A stretch of 64,000 bases of DNA from Bombyx mori (lineage: Eukaryota > Arthropoda > Insecta > Lepidoptera > Bombycidae), in assembly GCF_030269925.1 (NCBI RefSeq), contig NC_085112.1:2295501-2359500 (forward strand), in the 5' to 3' direction. How positions within the stretch are numbered: the stretch's first letter is position 1; every line of letters begins with the position of its first letter. Below are positions 1 to 13,100 of the stretch, piece after piece. A model generated the notes under the pieces. It did no database searches. It was not told the DNA's origin and saw nothing but the letters and a program-made list of their open reading frames with translations. The translations under genes were made by a program, and so were the position numbers.

Positions 1-63
1 TTTATTTTTTTGGTTTCATGTGTGTTTTAATGTTTCCGAAGCGAAGCGAGGGCGGGTCGCTAA
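1..63 (+). mobile_element. Helitron 3' end, cut by window edge
   Basis: The window opens inside the 3' terminal part of a non-autonomous Helitron. It has the GC-rich subterminal hairpin (CCGAAGCGAAGCGAGGGCGG) followed by GCTAA where related copies end GCTAG. Complete relatives lie at 42292-42506 and 43853-44066. Confidence 0.75.
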
Positions 64-640
64 TTGCACAATATACTAACACTTCCGTGCCTCTATATTT
101 TTGAAATTAGTTTGTTTGTAAAAAATAACTGTAAATTGTTTAAAACCATAGGTGAAGTTTCGCAACGTAACCGGCGCGACCAAAATAAATTGTGTTTGCA
201 CTGTGCTAAGACAATTCTTATGCAAAAAAGTATATTGTGTATGGCACCGAAAATATATAATAAGCTACCTGATGCTGCTATAAAAAAAGACAAATTATTT
301 TTATTTAAAAAGAACTTGAAAAAATTATTAATTAACCTTAAGATGTTATTATACAGTTAAAGATTTTTTAAATGATAAATCATTATGTTAATTTTAAATT
401 CGCTTCTTTCTGTTCTTTGTTTTCGTTTCATGATATAAATAACTAATTCCTATTCAATTAATTTATTTTGTTGTTTGATATTTTAGTTAATTAACATATA
501 ATTACTGACTGCATTTAATGTAAATAATTTTGAATAATTATTTGCACGCCGACCTGGTAGAAACACGCTGTTCTATAAAATAACTATCAACAACTTTGTA
601 AACCGTGTTTTAGCTAATAAAGATTGATTTGATTTGTTTT
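64..640 (+). mobile_element. LINE 3' fragment (CR1/jockey-like ORF2 C-terminus)
   Basis: An open frame at 64-360 ends with a pattern seen at the C-terminus of many insect non-LTR ORF2 proteins: a LYIFE segment, then CxxC-like spacing, APKIYNKLPD and a basic FKKNLKKLL tail. The stretch after the stop ends near 640 with AATAAAG and a short TTGATTTG repeat, as in CR1-like elements that end in microsatellite-like tails. Only the 3' end is present, so this is a 5'-truncated insertion and not a host gene. Confidence 0.6.
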
Positions 641-708
641 GCTTTTTTGTAGGCACTGTACAATGTGTTCTATCTCGGCTTAAATAGAAACTTAAGGAAA
701 ACGACTTT

Positions 709-1165
709 TGATGGACTCAGTGGTGCAGCAGTTAGCGGGTCTGACTGTTCGAGCCGAGGGTCGTGGGTTCGATTCCCACATCGGGTAAACATTATGTGAT
801 GAACAGGTTTGTTTGTTCTTTTTCTGGGTCCTTGTTAACTATATATGTATATATTTCAATATCTATACTAATATATAAATCTACAGTGGTTTTTACGGAT
901 GTTCCGTTATAACTACTGAACCATGCATCCGATTGACTTGAATCTTGGTATCCATGTAGAAAATACATGTACTTAATGGAAAGGCTAATATTTATATGGG
1001 TGTTGGACTCCCTAATGATAATGACAATAAATAATAAAGTTAATTTTAAATGCCCAGCGAAGCGGGCGAGTACGGCTAGTATATAAGTATGTTTATCAGT
1101 CTCTAGTACCTATAACACAGCGAATTCTAAATTGGGACTAGATGACCGTGCGTGTTTTGATTCCA
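709..1165 (+). mobile_element. tRNA-derived SINE, interrupted by a Helitron
   Basis: The head resembles a tRNA gene with a polymerase III B box (GGGTTCGATTCCC at about 767-779) and an A-box-like GTGGTGCAGCAG start. The tail continues to AACAGGTTTG and then, after the insertion at 862-1079, to GTATGTTTATCAGTCTC. Colinear copies without the insertion lie at 41858-42098 (plus) and 46506-46730 (minus), which defines the family. It is not a tRNA gene: the acceptor stem does not close and there is a long unrelated body. Confidence 0.75.
862..1079 (+). mobile_element. non-autonomous Helitron, type A
   Basis: It starts TCTATACTAATATATAAATC and ends GTACGGCTAG after a GC-rich hairpin (CAGCGAAGCGGGCG). 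The insertion lies between an A (861) and a T (1080), without target duplication, as known for Helitrons. It splits the SINE at 709-1165. Relatives: 10313-10521, 18918-19137, 28562-28762 and a 5' part at 12514-12666. Confidence 0.85.
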
Positions 1166-1179
1166 GTTTTTTTTGTTAC

Positions 1180-4100
1180 CTTAGTTAAACTTTCAGACAC
1201 CGACCATGACAGTTCATCGGGTTCTGGAAGCTCTGGAGCATTGTCGTTCACATCAAGAAGTACGACTAGTACTTCGGCATCATTTTGGTTTCTGTTGCCG
1301 TCTGTAGAGTAAATGTATTCACTTAGACATTTACGTATTTCTATATTTCTAGACCATCTTACGATTCACCTAATGTTAATCTATTATAGGGGTCTGTAGA
1401 CATTATAAAGTAAATGCCTACCTACCTATTGTATTTTATATTAATTGATTTTACTGGTGGTAGGACCTCTTGTGAGTCCGCGCGGTTAAGTACCACCACC
1501 CTGCCTATTTCTGCCGTGAAGCAGTAATGCGTTTCGGTTTGAGGGGTGGGCAGCCGTTGTCACTATACTGAGACATTAGAACTTATGTCTCAGGGTGGGT
1601 GGCGCATTTACGTCGTAGATGTCTATGAGCTGCAGTAACCAATTAACATCAGGTGGACTGTGGTGAGATCGTCCGCTCATCTAAGAAATAAAAAAGAAAA
1701 AGAAAAAAGAGTAAAATATCTCTTAAAACGAACGACTGCTTCGTTGAGCAAAATAGAAAAGACGATGGTCCTAATACGTGCGGGCTTACAATACGTCATA
1801 TCACCAGTAAATAAGCAAGAAACGTTGCAATATGACAACGTTCAAATCAAACTGTGATATAGTTGAAGGTGGTCTAGTGATAACGTGACGCTGCTTATCT
1901 CTTCGCCACTCTGCACCGACTGGATACCAAAGAGACGGTCATAGTCGATAACTCTTGGGCCTTTAGGTCAGCGGACTGTCGGAGTTGTAGACGTAGAAAA
2001 ATATCAAGAATTAAAACATGTAATAGTTACGATATTGACTGCGGGATCATTTATGAAAGATTTTCAGCCAGTGCGTATGAGTTATTTTCGAGGCCAGATT
2101 GAACTTCTTTACAGTGAGTATGAGACCTGATAAGCCTTACAAAGGACCCACCGACACCCATCAAAATGGATATAGTCGCTTCCCGTACCGAGCGAACACG
2201 GGTATGACTGCCGCATCAGAGAACAGTCGCGCACGGGGCTTTTTAAGTCGCATATCCGTAGTCGGATATGATACGAGCTGACAGAATGTAGGATCTATTC
2301 AAAATTTGTTAACCCACCTCCTTGCTGGAAGAAGTTATCGATGAGATTAAAGAAGATCCTGTGTTGGGGTTCGTCCCCGTCCCGGTCGAGGACCTCATCG
2401 GTGGTGTAGTAAACGTACACTCTTCCCGTATCCGGATCAACAGCGAAGAAGTCACGCAGACGAGGATTCACGGCGTAGTTGATTTGGTAACGAATTGTGT
2501 GGTAAATATCTGGAAAAAAAACAATGGATTTCAGTTTATTATTTATGTTATTATCAGCAGTTTTGCGGTAAGGCCTATGGTATGATATGGTATGGTATCA
2601 TTCTTCTTCTTCTCGCTTCGGTTTCCTCAATACCGAGGGTCGTGACCACCTCCTCGCAACAAGGGCTTATCCCGGATCATTCCACGCCATTTGCTCCTAT
2701 CCGCCGCCGAGTGTAGAGCACCGTGAACTGTGGTGTCAAGGGTAGCGAGGAACTGATCAGTCCAACGTGTCGGGCCTGTACCTCGTGGTCTTCTTCCATC
2801 CACCTTGCCAGTCACCATTATAGTTTGTATGTATTATTCATTTTAATGCTATCATTATTCCTTCTTATTTCTGCCCTAAAGCAGTTATAAGTTGCAGTTT
2901 GCAGCATGAGAAAGCCTTTAAATAATATAATTGGGATTTCGATTTTATGTCAACCTTTCATCATGTGATATTACCGGAGTCTCGTAACCATTTTACACCA
3001 GGTAGTCCGTGGAATGGACTCATTTCTTGTATATGACTTATGACTTACTAAGGCAATATAAAGAATAGGAGAATTTTAGTAATTCTGTTCATTTTTCCTT
3101 TTATTGCAGATACGTAGATAATTACATAGCCCATCTGTTTACATAGTTTACAGGAATCACTGAATGTCAAAATCGTCCGGTCATCGTCCTCGTCGAACCC
3201 GTCGCTTGTGACGAAGGGCTTGACTAGTAAATTAACCCTCAGACACAGCCCACTGAGTTTCTCGCCGGATCTTCTCAGTGGATCGCGTTTTCAATCCGGT
3301 GGTAGATTCTGCGATGCACGGCTCTTGCTAGGGTTCGTGTTAGCGACGTCATCAGGTTTGAGCCCCGTGAGATCACCTACTAGTTAAGGTGACGCTGATA
3401 TAGCCTCTCAAGGCTCTCAGCTTAGGTAGGAAAAAAAAGAATGTCACAATTTTAATGCTACATTTAAGGACGAGGCTTAATAAATACTACCCTCAAATCT
3501 TGCTCTATCCACTACATGTAACTTACCATCTCTATCCAAATCGCTACCAATAACTTTGACAACCTCATCTCCAGACACAGCATCTTCGTAAATATACACG
3601 ACCGCCTTAAATTGGTCGGTTTCAGGTTGAGGTATTTTGTTGTTAGTATCTATGATTTGTATCACGACCTAAAATGAAAATTTGTCTATGAAAAAAAATC
3701 AATACGAAAAAGACAAATATTTGGTTAAATTGAAGTTCTAAGGAAAATTATTTGAAAAACATTTGTTTTTCTTTTAAGTGTACGAACAACCTTAAGTAGA
3801 TTATAATATAAAGGTTAGGCGAGTTGTAACTACTGACTTGGCCGGGAGTTTCCCAATAAGTTGGGTCGTCAGGGCAATCGTCTGGGTCTTCAGCGTAGCA
3901 CCGATCAGTGGCCACCACAGTGTAGTATAGGTTGTATCTCCGTGGAACATCAGCATCTATTGCGCCGCTTGTTTTCACCGTGATCTGACCAGTGTAGAAG
4001 TCGATCATCAATAGATCCTCTGGTGTGCCTTCGTTTGCCCTAGAACGGATTATGTTATATCGCGATGTCAGAGCAAATTAATTTTTAGAAATAGTAGGTA

Positions 4101-7100
4101 GGGTTGGAAATTATAGATGTAGTCCAGGGTCTACTTTCTTTCGCAGATCTGAAACCCGTAGAAATTAAACCGAGAATTCTTGATTGTTTTGTGACAAAAA
4201 TACCTAGGTCAGTTAGTATTGTAGTGTTGTGCATGCAATGCTCGAAACTCCACAAAATACCTTGCTGATTTAAGGTATGAATTAAAGAAAGCGCTAGAAA
4301 CATAACGAGATTTCTAAAGCTACGGATAGACGTAGGTTAAGAAAAGTTTCAAAGAAAAAAATCGGGTTACCCACATTTTTAAACATTTTCATATCAAATA
4401 TATTTTCGGTACCTCCTATTACGAAACATCTTCAAACTGAACTTTTTAGGAGGTATATATTATAATACACAATAATTACAGTCGACTCAAGACCATTGTG
4501 GTGGACCAAGCTTGTGTTTTTGCTGGATTCGATAGAGATCAACCTGGTATTAATCAATAACCGAACTCCTTAGATGTTAGAAAGTAAATATTACCGTCTA
4601 CCAGGATAAGATATATTATTCGAGGACCTTTTAAGGGAATTTTGGTGCTGACCAGGTTCGCGTACTCACGCTGCGGGACACGAATTATTTCGACATAGCT
4701 TACTTCATAGTGTATCGCACTTGATTGTAGAGTGGTCCGTCGATGTCAGTGGCCGTCAGAGTCCCAATCACGACACCAGCGTCTGACATTTCCCGAACCC
4801 GCAGCGACTGCTCCAGTGTTCCTGGGACCCATATCGGGGGATTATCGTTCATATCGATGATTGTGATGGTGAAGGTTGCTGGAAAATAAAGTGTTGCTAT
4901 ACGTCGGCCATTAGGTACAGTCGTGCGGAGTTTTATAGAAAACGAATGTGTACTAGAAAATGAATAATGGAAATTTTTGAAAATTCGCGTAGTTACTGAG
5001 GTGTTAACTCGCCTATTTTCGTTTCCAATCAGTTTCTGCTTTAATTGTTATAATATCAAATCGTTCTGATATCTAGCTGTTTTTCTTTTGTTTAATTTTT
5101 TTACAACTCTTCGAAGTCGTGCTTAAGTAATACCGTGGATGAGTGTTCCATTAAAATTTACTCTGCTAGTCATTAGCCTAACTAAGGGCTTAAGCTATAA
5201 ATGTAAAATGTATAATTGACTTTATTAGACAAGGGCTAAGCTGGAATAGCTCCAGATACGCCTAACCCAGATTTATCTTGAACATGGAATCTCAAGACTT
5301 TTTTTTGCCCTACCTATTCGCTGGTACCCTAAGGGCTAAGCTGGAATAGCTCCAGATACGCCCGGACGGGTAGGTCCCTAGCGAGAGCAGTGCTTCGCGG
5401 AATCTACCACCGGATCGGAATCGCGACTTACTGAGAAGACCCGGCGAGACTCTCAATAGACTAATCTTGATGTCATTACAACCATTACAGATATTGCACA
5501 AGATTAATATACTTAATTTTGAAGTTGTCGTGGCCTAAAGGATAAGAAGTCCGGTGCATTCGTATCGAGCGATGCACCGGTGTTCGAATCTCGCAGGCGG
5601 GTACCAATTTTTCTAATGAAATACGTACTTAACAAATGTTCACGATTGACTTCCACGGTGAAGGAATAACATCGTGTAATAAAAATCAAACCCGCAAAAT
5701 TATAATTTGCGTAATTACTGGTGGTAGGACCTCTTGTGAGTCCGCACGGGTAGGTACCACCGTCCCGCCTATTTCTGCCGTGAAGCAGTAATGCGTTTCG
5801 GCTTGAAGGGTGGGGCAGCCGTTGTGACAATACTGAGACCTTAGAACTATATCTCAAGGTGTGTGGCGCATTTACGTTGTAGATGTCTATGGGCTCCAGT
5901 AACCACTTAACACCAGGTGGGCTGTGAGCTCGTCCACACATCTAAGCAATAAAAAAAAAAAAAAAATACTACTAGGTCAATTATACAAAAAAAGTCGAGA
6001 TTCCACATCCAAGATAAAACAAAACTTTGAAGCCTCAGTTATTTTTGGGATAAAAGCGGTATTCAACTTACATTCATCATAATCATCCCCGATAACAGTG
6101 TTAAGGTCCCGCACTCTGACCGTCAGATACAACATCTCGAACTCTTCGTAGTCAATTGTGACGTTCTCCCTGATTTTTTTGACGACGAGGCGTCCTATAG
6201 CCGAGCCACGGTTGTTGATCGCAGGATATATTGTTTCGATCTCGACACAACTAAAATAATTTAGGACAAGGATCAAAGAATCAAACACGAAGAAATCTTT
6301 AAATTGTAAAACTGTGCATCGTTCTGTTTTTACTGGTGGTAGGACCTCCTGTGAGTCCGCGCGGTTAGGTACCACCACCTTGCCTATTTCTGCCGTGAAG
6401 CAGTAATGCGTTTCGGTTTGAAAGGCAGCCGTTGTAACTATACTGAGACCTTAGAATTTATATCTCAAGGTGGGTGGCGCATTTGCGTCGTAAATGTCTA
6501 TGGGCTCCAGTAACCACTTAACACCAAGTGGGCTGTGAGCTCGCCTACCCATCTAGGCCATAAAAAAAAAAAGTTATTTTGGGAATTGATAATACAATCA
6601 TATTGTGATTTTCTCCTCATTGATATTTCAAGCAGTGAGCGGTTTACGATGTGATATCTAAGAGGTCCGATAATCAACCTCAGATGACCTTATAATAGAT
6701 TCTAATGGTCGAAGTGTCAGGCTTTTGCTTACCCAATCCACCAAACTTGACTCACTGATCTTAGACTGACTTACATACATAATTAATATTTACTTAAGAT
6801 TAAATACTATTACTAAAGGTTGTTACTTTAGATTAAAGATATGTTGTCATCTCGCTCGGGTTGTATCAGCATTGTGCTTATTTTAACCAAGTCGTTGTAT
6901 TCGAGTAAATAAAAAAAACGATTTCACCTCTTAAGGTCGGCTAATGTGGGCTACAATAACTATTATAAAATCCATTGATTGCTGTAGGCTTGCTTGCGTA
7001 TGTAACGTAAGCTTAGAAGATATTGGTGGTGGAACTTATTGTAAGCCCGTATGAGTAAAAATACCAACATCCTGCCTATTTCTACCGCGTAACAGTCATT

Positions 7101-10100
7101 GAAAGGGTGTAACAGCCATTATACAATAAGATTCTATCTTCGACCTTATATCTCCTCGTTAGTGGCTTGCATTCGCGTTTTGTTAACTATAAGGCTCCTG
7201 TATTCACTTTAAATCGTGAGGTCGTTCACCTATCAAGCAGTAAATAAATAAATCAATAATTTCGTTTCATATCCAAGCTTAGGAGAGCGTGTTAAGTCCT
7301 CTAAAAGGCCTGAAGGCCAAAATGGATGAAGATAATGCTGCTAGGGATCATCTGGAGACTATACCCACTTGTGAAATTCAATAGGATTAGCTTCCCTGCC
7401 TTGTTTGGTTGCGTAGGAAGTGGTCCAGTCGATTTCGAAGCGCAGTTCAGCCGTAGTGTCAGGATCGGTGGCTCGGATCTCACTTGTGATGATGTAGCCT
7501 TCGGGGACATTCTCTTCGACATTAGGACTGCCGCGCGGCTATAAAGAATGAGTTGAGATTACTAATGCTTAGTATCAGTAGAGCTTAGTTTTGTACAATA
7601 TTCCTCTCAGGTTACACAACAGCAAAATTTTATGATTAAGATCGCTTAAGTACATAACGACAGAAACATGATTTATAAATATGTTGTGTTAAGCTTACTA
7701 AGTATTTCATGAAAAAGACATTTGCGACTTTTTTCTGTTGCAATTTTAATTTGAATATTTCACGTTAATACTAAAAGTTTCGTGACATTTTAAATCCCTC
7801 ACCAATCTCAGAGTAGGAGGGGTGTTGTTTATATCTTCCAGATGGATCAGCAGCTGAGAAGTCGCCGTGTGAAATGGTTCCCCCAGGGTGTCGTCAGCTC
7901 TGACCTAAAATTTAGTACATCACTACATAGTAAAAACAAAGTCGCTTTCTCTGTCCCTATATCCTTATGTATGCTTAAATCTTTAAAACTACGCAACGGA
8001 TTTTGATGCGGTTTTTTTTAATAGGTAGAGTGATTGAAGAGGAAGGTTTATATGTATAATAACGTCCATTAAATAGTGGAGAAATCAATAATAAATTACA
8101 GTTTCCGAAGCGAAGCGAGGGCGGGTCGCTAGTAATAGATAATCTAAAAATAATACACAAGGTCTTTCTTCTTAATCATGGGGGTCGTACATGAGTAAAT
8201 GTTTGGTGAAATTACCTTATAATGATACCAGCTGATGTTTTTGGCAGAGAAATCGTAATTGAGTTGAGATTAGAAGTCTTCGCGGCTTCTTTCAAGCCAT
8301 TGCTTAATTTAACTATTTCTAGGAGGTGGTATAGCATATATTCATAATGATTAAAATCAAATCTTTAATATAAATTTATTACAAATGTTCCTTGGCACAC
8401 ATATGTGTATTCACACTTGAATTTCAAAATTCAAATAAGAAACAAGTGCGGGATGAATTTGTGATGAAGAAGGCAATTAAGACGTTGTTGCTTGAGGTGA
8501 GTTCTGCTTTTAAGTTGGTCTCTTCATTGGCGAAGGTCGTGTCTAGCTTTGAAGTTGAGATGAGTTAAAAGAGAATAAAAGAAGCAGTTATGGGTGGTCA
8601 AGTACATGTCGGGTATCCTATGAAAAACCTCAGAAACTAGTATCAATGTAAGGTAGTTTAATTTATTGCAAATATATACTCGACATCATTAGGCTGAAAC
8701 ATGGCATAGTTCTTGGATTAAACCGTATCTTATCTACAAGATCAAGAGCTAGCAGATAAATAGCAGATAGAAAAAATATCTAAATGATACCTGAACAAAA
8801 AGTTCGCTTTGTCGGTGATAGTCAAAGAAGTCGTCCTGCGTGACATGAATGTCCCCTGTGTCCTTATCTATCGAGAGATAATTATTCGCGTTTCCCATTA
8901 ATGTGTGTCTGTAAACAAAAAAAAATACAAGGATAATGCGAAAAAATGAAGAAATTGTATCTCTTCAACGCATTGAAGTTGACGATGAAAGTAATTTTTG
9001 GGTAGGCCCTAAATATGGTGGAGGTTTTTTAACAGTCATATCGGAAGAGGCTTTGTAGTTTTGCAATAACAAAAAAATACACTTACTCAACTCTGTCATC
9101 AATGTCTCTGTCGTGGGCTCTTACATTAGCCACGAAAAATCCCTTCCCTTCAGTTTCCTTGAAGGAAACGTTTTGTACGCTATGTTCAAAAATAGGCTCT
9201 TCATCATTCCAGTTAATAAGATTGATGTACACATACGCAACCCCGACGTGTTCTTCATTGTCCATGTCTGTTGCTATTACCTAGATTTAAAAAAAATCGG
9301 TTGTCTGTAAAGTCGGCTTACTGACGATAGTTGAACGTGACAACGTCATAAGAAAATACTGATGGAATGGTTTCATTTTTCAATTGTCGCAATTATCGTT
9401 GCTATAAACAAATGACACCACATTCACTTTTCACTGAACTTCATACTTGACGAAAACATGTAAATGTATTAATGTATAGCAGCTGTCCACGCGGATGCAT
9501 CGCTCACTCAAGTAGGAGAGAGAGACAGATGTCGAACGCTGCCGAATGCGGAGGCCCATTGTGTCTCTTTGTCGCTCGTTGCGCGCTCTCGCTTGCACTT
9601 TAAGCCTTAAATGGAACGCTTCAGAGCGAGGTAACGCCGCATGGGTCATGTTTTTTGTGCGTGCAGCCGGCTCCATCGAATTATAAGACGTTGTCACGTC
9701 AAAAACTTGGGATACTCATTTAATTGTTCACGAATTTCTTTCGGTACATCAGTCCCAGTTGCTTCTAGATAATTTTGTTACATTTATTACATCTATCTAT
9801 ATCTTTCGTGTTTACTTTGAAGAGTAATATTGTATCCACCATGTAACAAAAATTAATCTTAGTCATTTAATGAAATGAATAGTCATTTAATAAAAGTGTT
9901 TCTAGAACTACTATAATTATAGTAGTTCTAGAATCTTCGAGAAGATCTTCTAGAATCGAAGAGGTAGAGAAACGGACATGAGAAATTAAAAACAGCCGAG
10001 GCTTTGTGCTAAAGTATACACAAAGTAAACACGAAACTGCATTTATTTTGTTAATAATTTCGCTGTTCCTATTGAATGGTCAATGAATAGTGTAGAATTA

Positions 10101-13100
10101 AACATCGTACCCGCAACCTGATCCGTTGAAATTCTGGAACTTCATAATCGAGCATTTTATGGTTAGCTGTCCCCATGATGAAGGTCTGTCGCTGATAGCC
10201 AACTTCGGGTGCTATGTAAAAGGCTTTCGCCACGTCTGGTGGATAATCGCTCTCTAGCCTCACGGTGTATTGTGCGTTTTGACCCTGTTGTTAAAACTTC
10301 TTTATTAGTTTACTAGCCGTATTCGCTGCGTATTTAAAATTAACATTATTATTTATTGTCATTATTATTAGGGAGTCCAACACTCATGTAAATATTAGCC
10401 TATCCATTAAGTAAATGTATTTTCTACATGGATACCGAGTTTCAAGTCAATTGGATGCATGGTTCAGTAGTTATAACGGGACATCCGTAAAAACCACTAT
10501 AGATTTATATATTAGTATAGATATGTGTTTTCTGTGTGTTCTTTTATCAGTTCCTGTACTTGAGTAGTATTATAGTATTAGTCTTTTTTTTATCTTCCTA
10601 TGATTCGAAAAACCGTTAAAAATGTATATTTTTCTCATATTCAATACCAATTATTCTAGTCATTCCAGTAACAGTTAATATATTAGTTATGTATTAAGTT
10701 TGTTATACTGGTACTTTCACAAAGGTCTTATTACACAATACTAAATTGTTAGTAATGGCGCCTACACCCTAATATGGGTCCCACATATTTATGAGGAAAT
10801 TTACCACTGTCAAACACTCACCAGATCTCTATCATGGAATCCGAATTCCTGATCGAAGTTCAACGTCAAAGCTGTCTCTTCCATTATGTTCAAACGATAC
10901 TCTTTGAACAAAGGTTCTGGTCTTTGGTCGTTTATATCGTTGACTATTATGACAACGTTGGCTGCCGTAGCTGAAGATTCGTTGTCGTATTTATACGCGA
11001 TTATGGATAATTGAAACACTTCTCTTTGTAATGTGTCCCTGTCTATTGGATCTACGTATAATATGGCGCCGCTACGACCCCCCTCGATGGTGCGAATGTG
11101 AAAAAACGTATCTATAACAAAATTTATTTGTTTGATCAAAATCTCAGTTATATCACGGCTCTCCCAACTTTTTAAAAAGATTGATACTTTCTGCTTTTGT
11201 GACGGTGGTGCCTGTCAGGGAGGGGCAGCCGTTATAACTGTACTGAGACTGTAGAACTTATATCTCAAGGTGGGTGGCGCATTTACGTTGTAGATGTCTA
11301 TGGGCTCCAGTAACCACTTAACACCAGGTGGGCTGTGAGCTCCTCCACCCATCGAAATAATAAATAAAAAAATACTGTCCTGCTTACCATTAGACATATT
11401 ATGTAGATCTCATTTTATAACAAACATAATTGTATTTATTTCAAATGAAAGTCGTGAGCACAGGCTTTGTATGCATTGATTTTGAAATATTGATACTTGT
11501 ATTATACGAATTGTGCCCTGTCATCAATAAATCGATATGAAACAGATACACCGGCGGTCTTACCGATTTAGGCTTAGTAACTAGTGAAAACTTACTAAAC
11601 CCATGTTAGTTGGTTTCCAAATTCTTCTTAAAATATATAAGAAGCACTTAAAAAACTACATAGCTACATAACAAAAAAATTACACTTCTCACCTTCTTCT
11701 GCTGTTTCCAGTCTGTAGTGGATAGGTTTGTTGATGCCTGTATCTCCGTCGATAGCTCTTACAGGGAAGCTCTGAGCAGTTTTCTCATCGAATTGTTGTA
11801 CAGCGAAGATCTCTACCCATCGAGGCGGCCGATGTTCCACATTCTCTACTTGGACCATAAGCGTCACAGTGTGAGTGTTTGGGAGAGAGTCCTGTAGGTC
11901 AGACATGGATTTAATGCATTAGTAATTCAAAGATCAATTAATTTCCAAGTAATATAGATTTTATAACATAAGTACCCGCCCGCTTCGCTTGGTTTAAGAC
12001 GGAAGGGGAAGTTAATTTTTTTTTATAAAGAAACTATAATAAAGAAAATGTGTGCGTGTACTAGTGTACACACGTAAGAAGTGAAACTTCTTTATGGCCT
12101 TATTTTTCGAAAAATGATCTACATGCAACTTTCTAGAAATTGGTTAAATAAAGTTAAATTAGATAAAGTTTAAACAAAAGGATTTTATTATCATAGACAT
12201 GAATACAAAAAAGTTAAATTAGATAAAGTTTAAACAAAAGGATTTTATTATCATAGACATGAATACAAAAAAGATGGCGCGTAACGGAAAAATGTGACGC
12301 GTAACCGAAAAATGTGACGGTAAATTTTTTTCCAACGCCGATAAGGAAGTTTCACTTCAACAATAAATAATAATGTTAATTTTGAATGCCCAGCGAAGCG
12401 TGCGGGTACAGCTAGTCAATAATAAGTTGATAAAAGCTGAAATTTTAAATTTAGCGTTTTTGATCATTAGCGTCTCACAACGATTCTCATCATTAACGCC
12501 CCCCCAACTGGTGTAGGGAGTCCAAACCTCACATAAATATTAACCTATCCATTAATTAAATGTATTTTCTGCATGGATACCAAGTTTCAAGTCAATCGGA
12601 CGCATGTTTCAGTAGTTAAAATGGAACATCCGTAAAAACCACTGTAGATTTATATGTTAGTATAGATTACCAAGTTATGAAGAATTTGTTTAGTCTCTAA
12701 ATTCCCAATCCCAAATAGCAGAGTATTATTTTGTACTCTTATAGTTTATGCAAAATACTAATGTATTTATCTTATCCGACCCAGGCGACGGAGCAAAGCA
12801 AAGCCGCCGTCGCCCAAGACATGTCTTGTCGGATCCCCCGGATCTACTGTCGCAAGCATCAGTCGCCGTACTTGTCGAATTCGTCGATTACGACGAAGAG
12901 TTTAACGACCGAACTAGCCGATAGACACAGTCCACTGAGCTTATTGCCGGATTTGCTCAGTGGGTCGCGATTCCGAACCGGTGGTTGATTCAGCGAAGCA
13001 CTGCTCTTGCTAGGGCTATTGTTCGTAATGCTCTCAGGTTGAGCACGTGAGCTCACCTTCGAGTTCGTACGTAGTTTGAATCCTTAGTCTACTAACGATT

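Noticed and set aside
64..360. 98-codon frame as a host gene
   Set aside because: Its translation matches the C-terminal pattern of non-LTR retrotransposon polyproteins and is followed by a LINE-type tail.
709..790. tRNA gene
   Set aside because: The B box is good but no acceptor stem closes and the same unit is repeated with a long SINE body elsewhere.
5522..5610. tRNA gene at the Bm1 head
   Set aside because: It is the promoter head of a SINE; the cloverleaf is incomplete and about 350 bp of Bm1 body follow.
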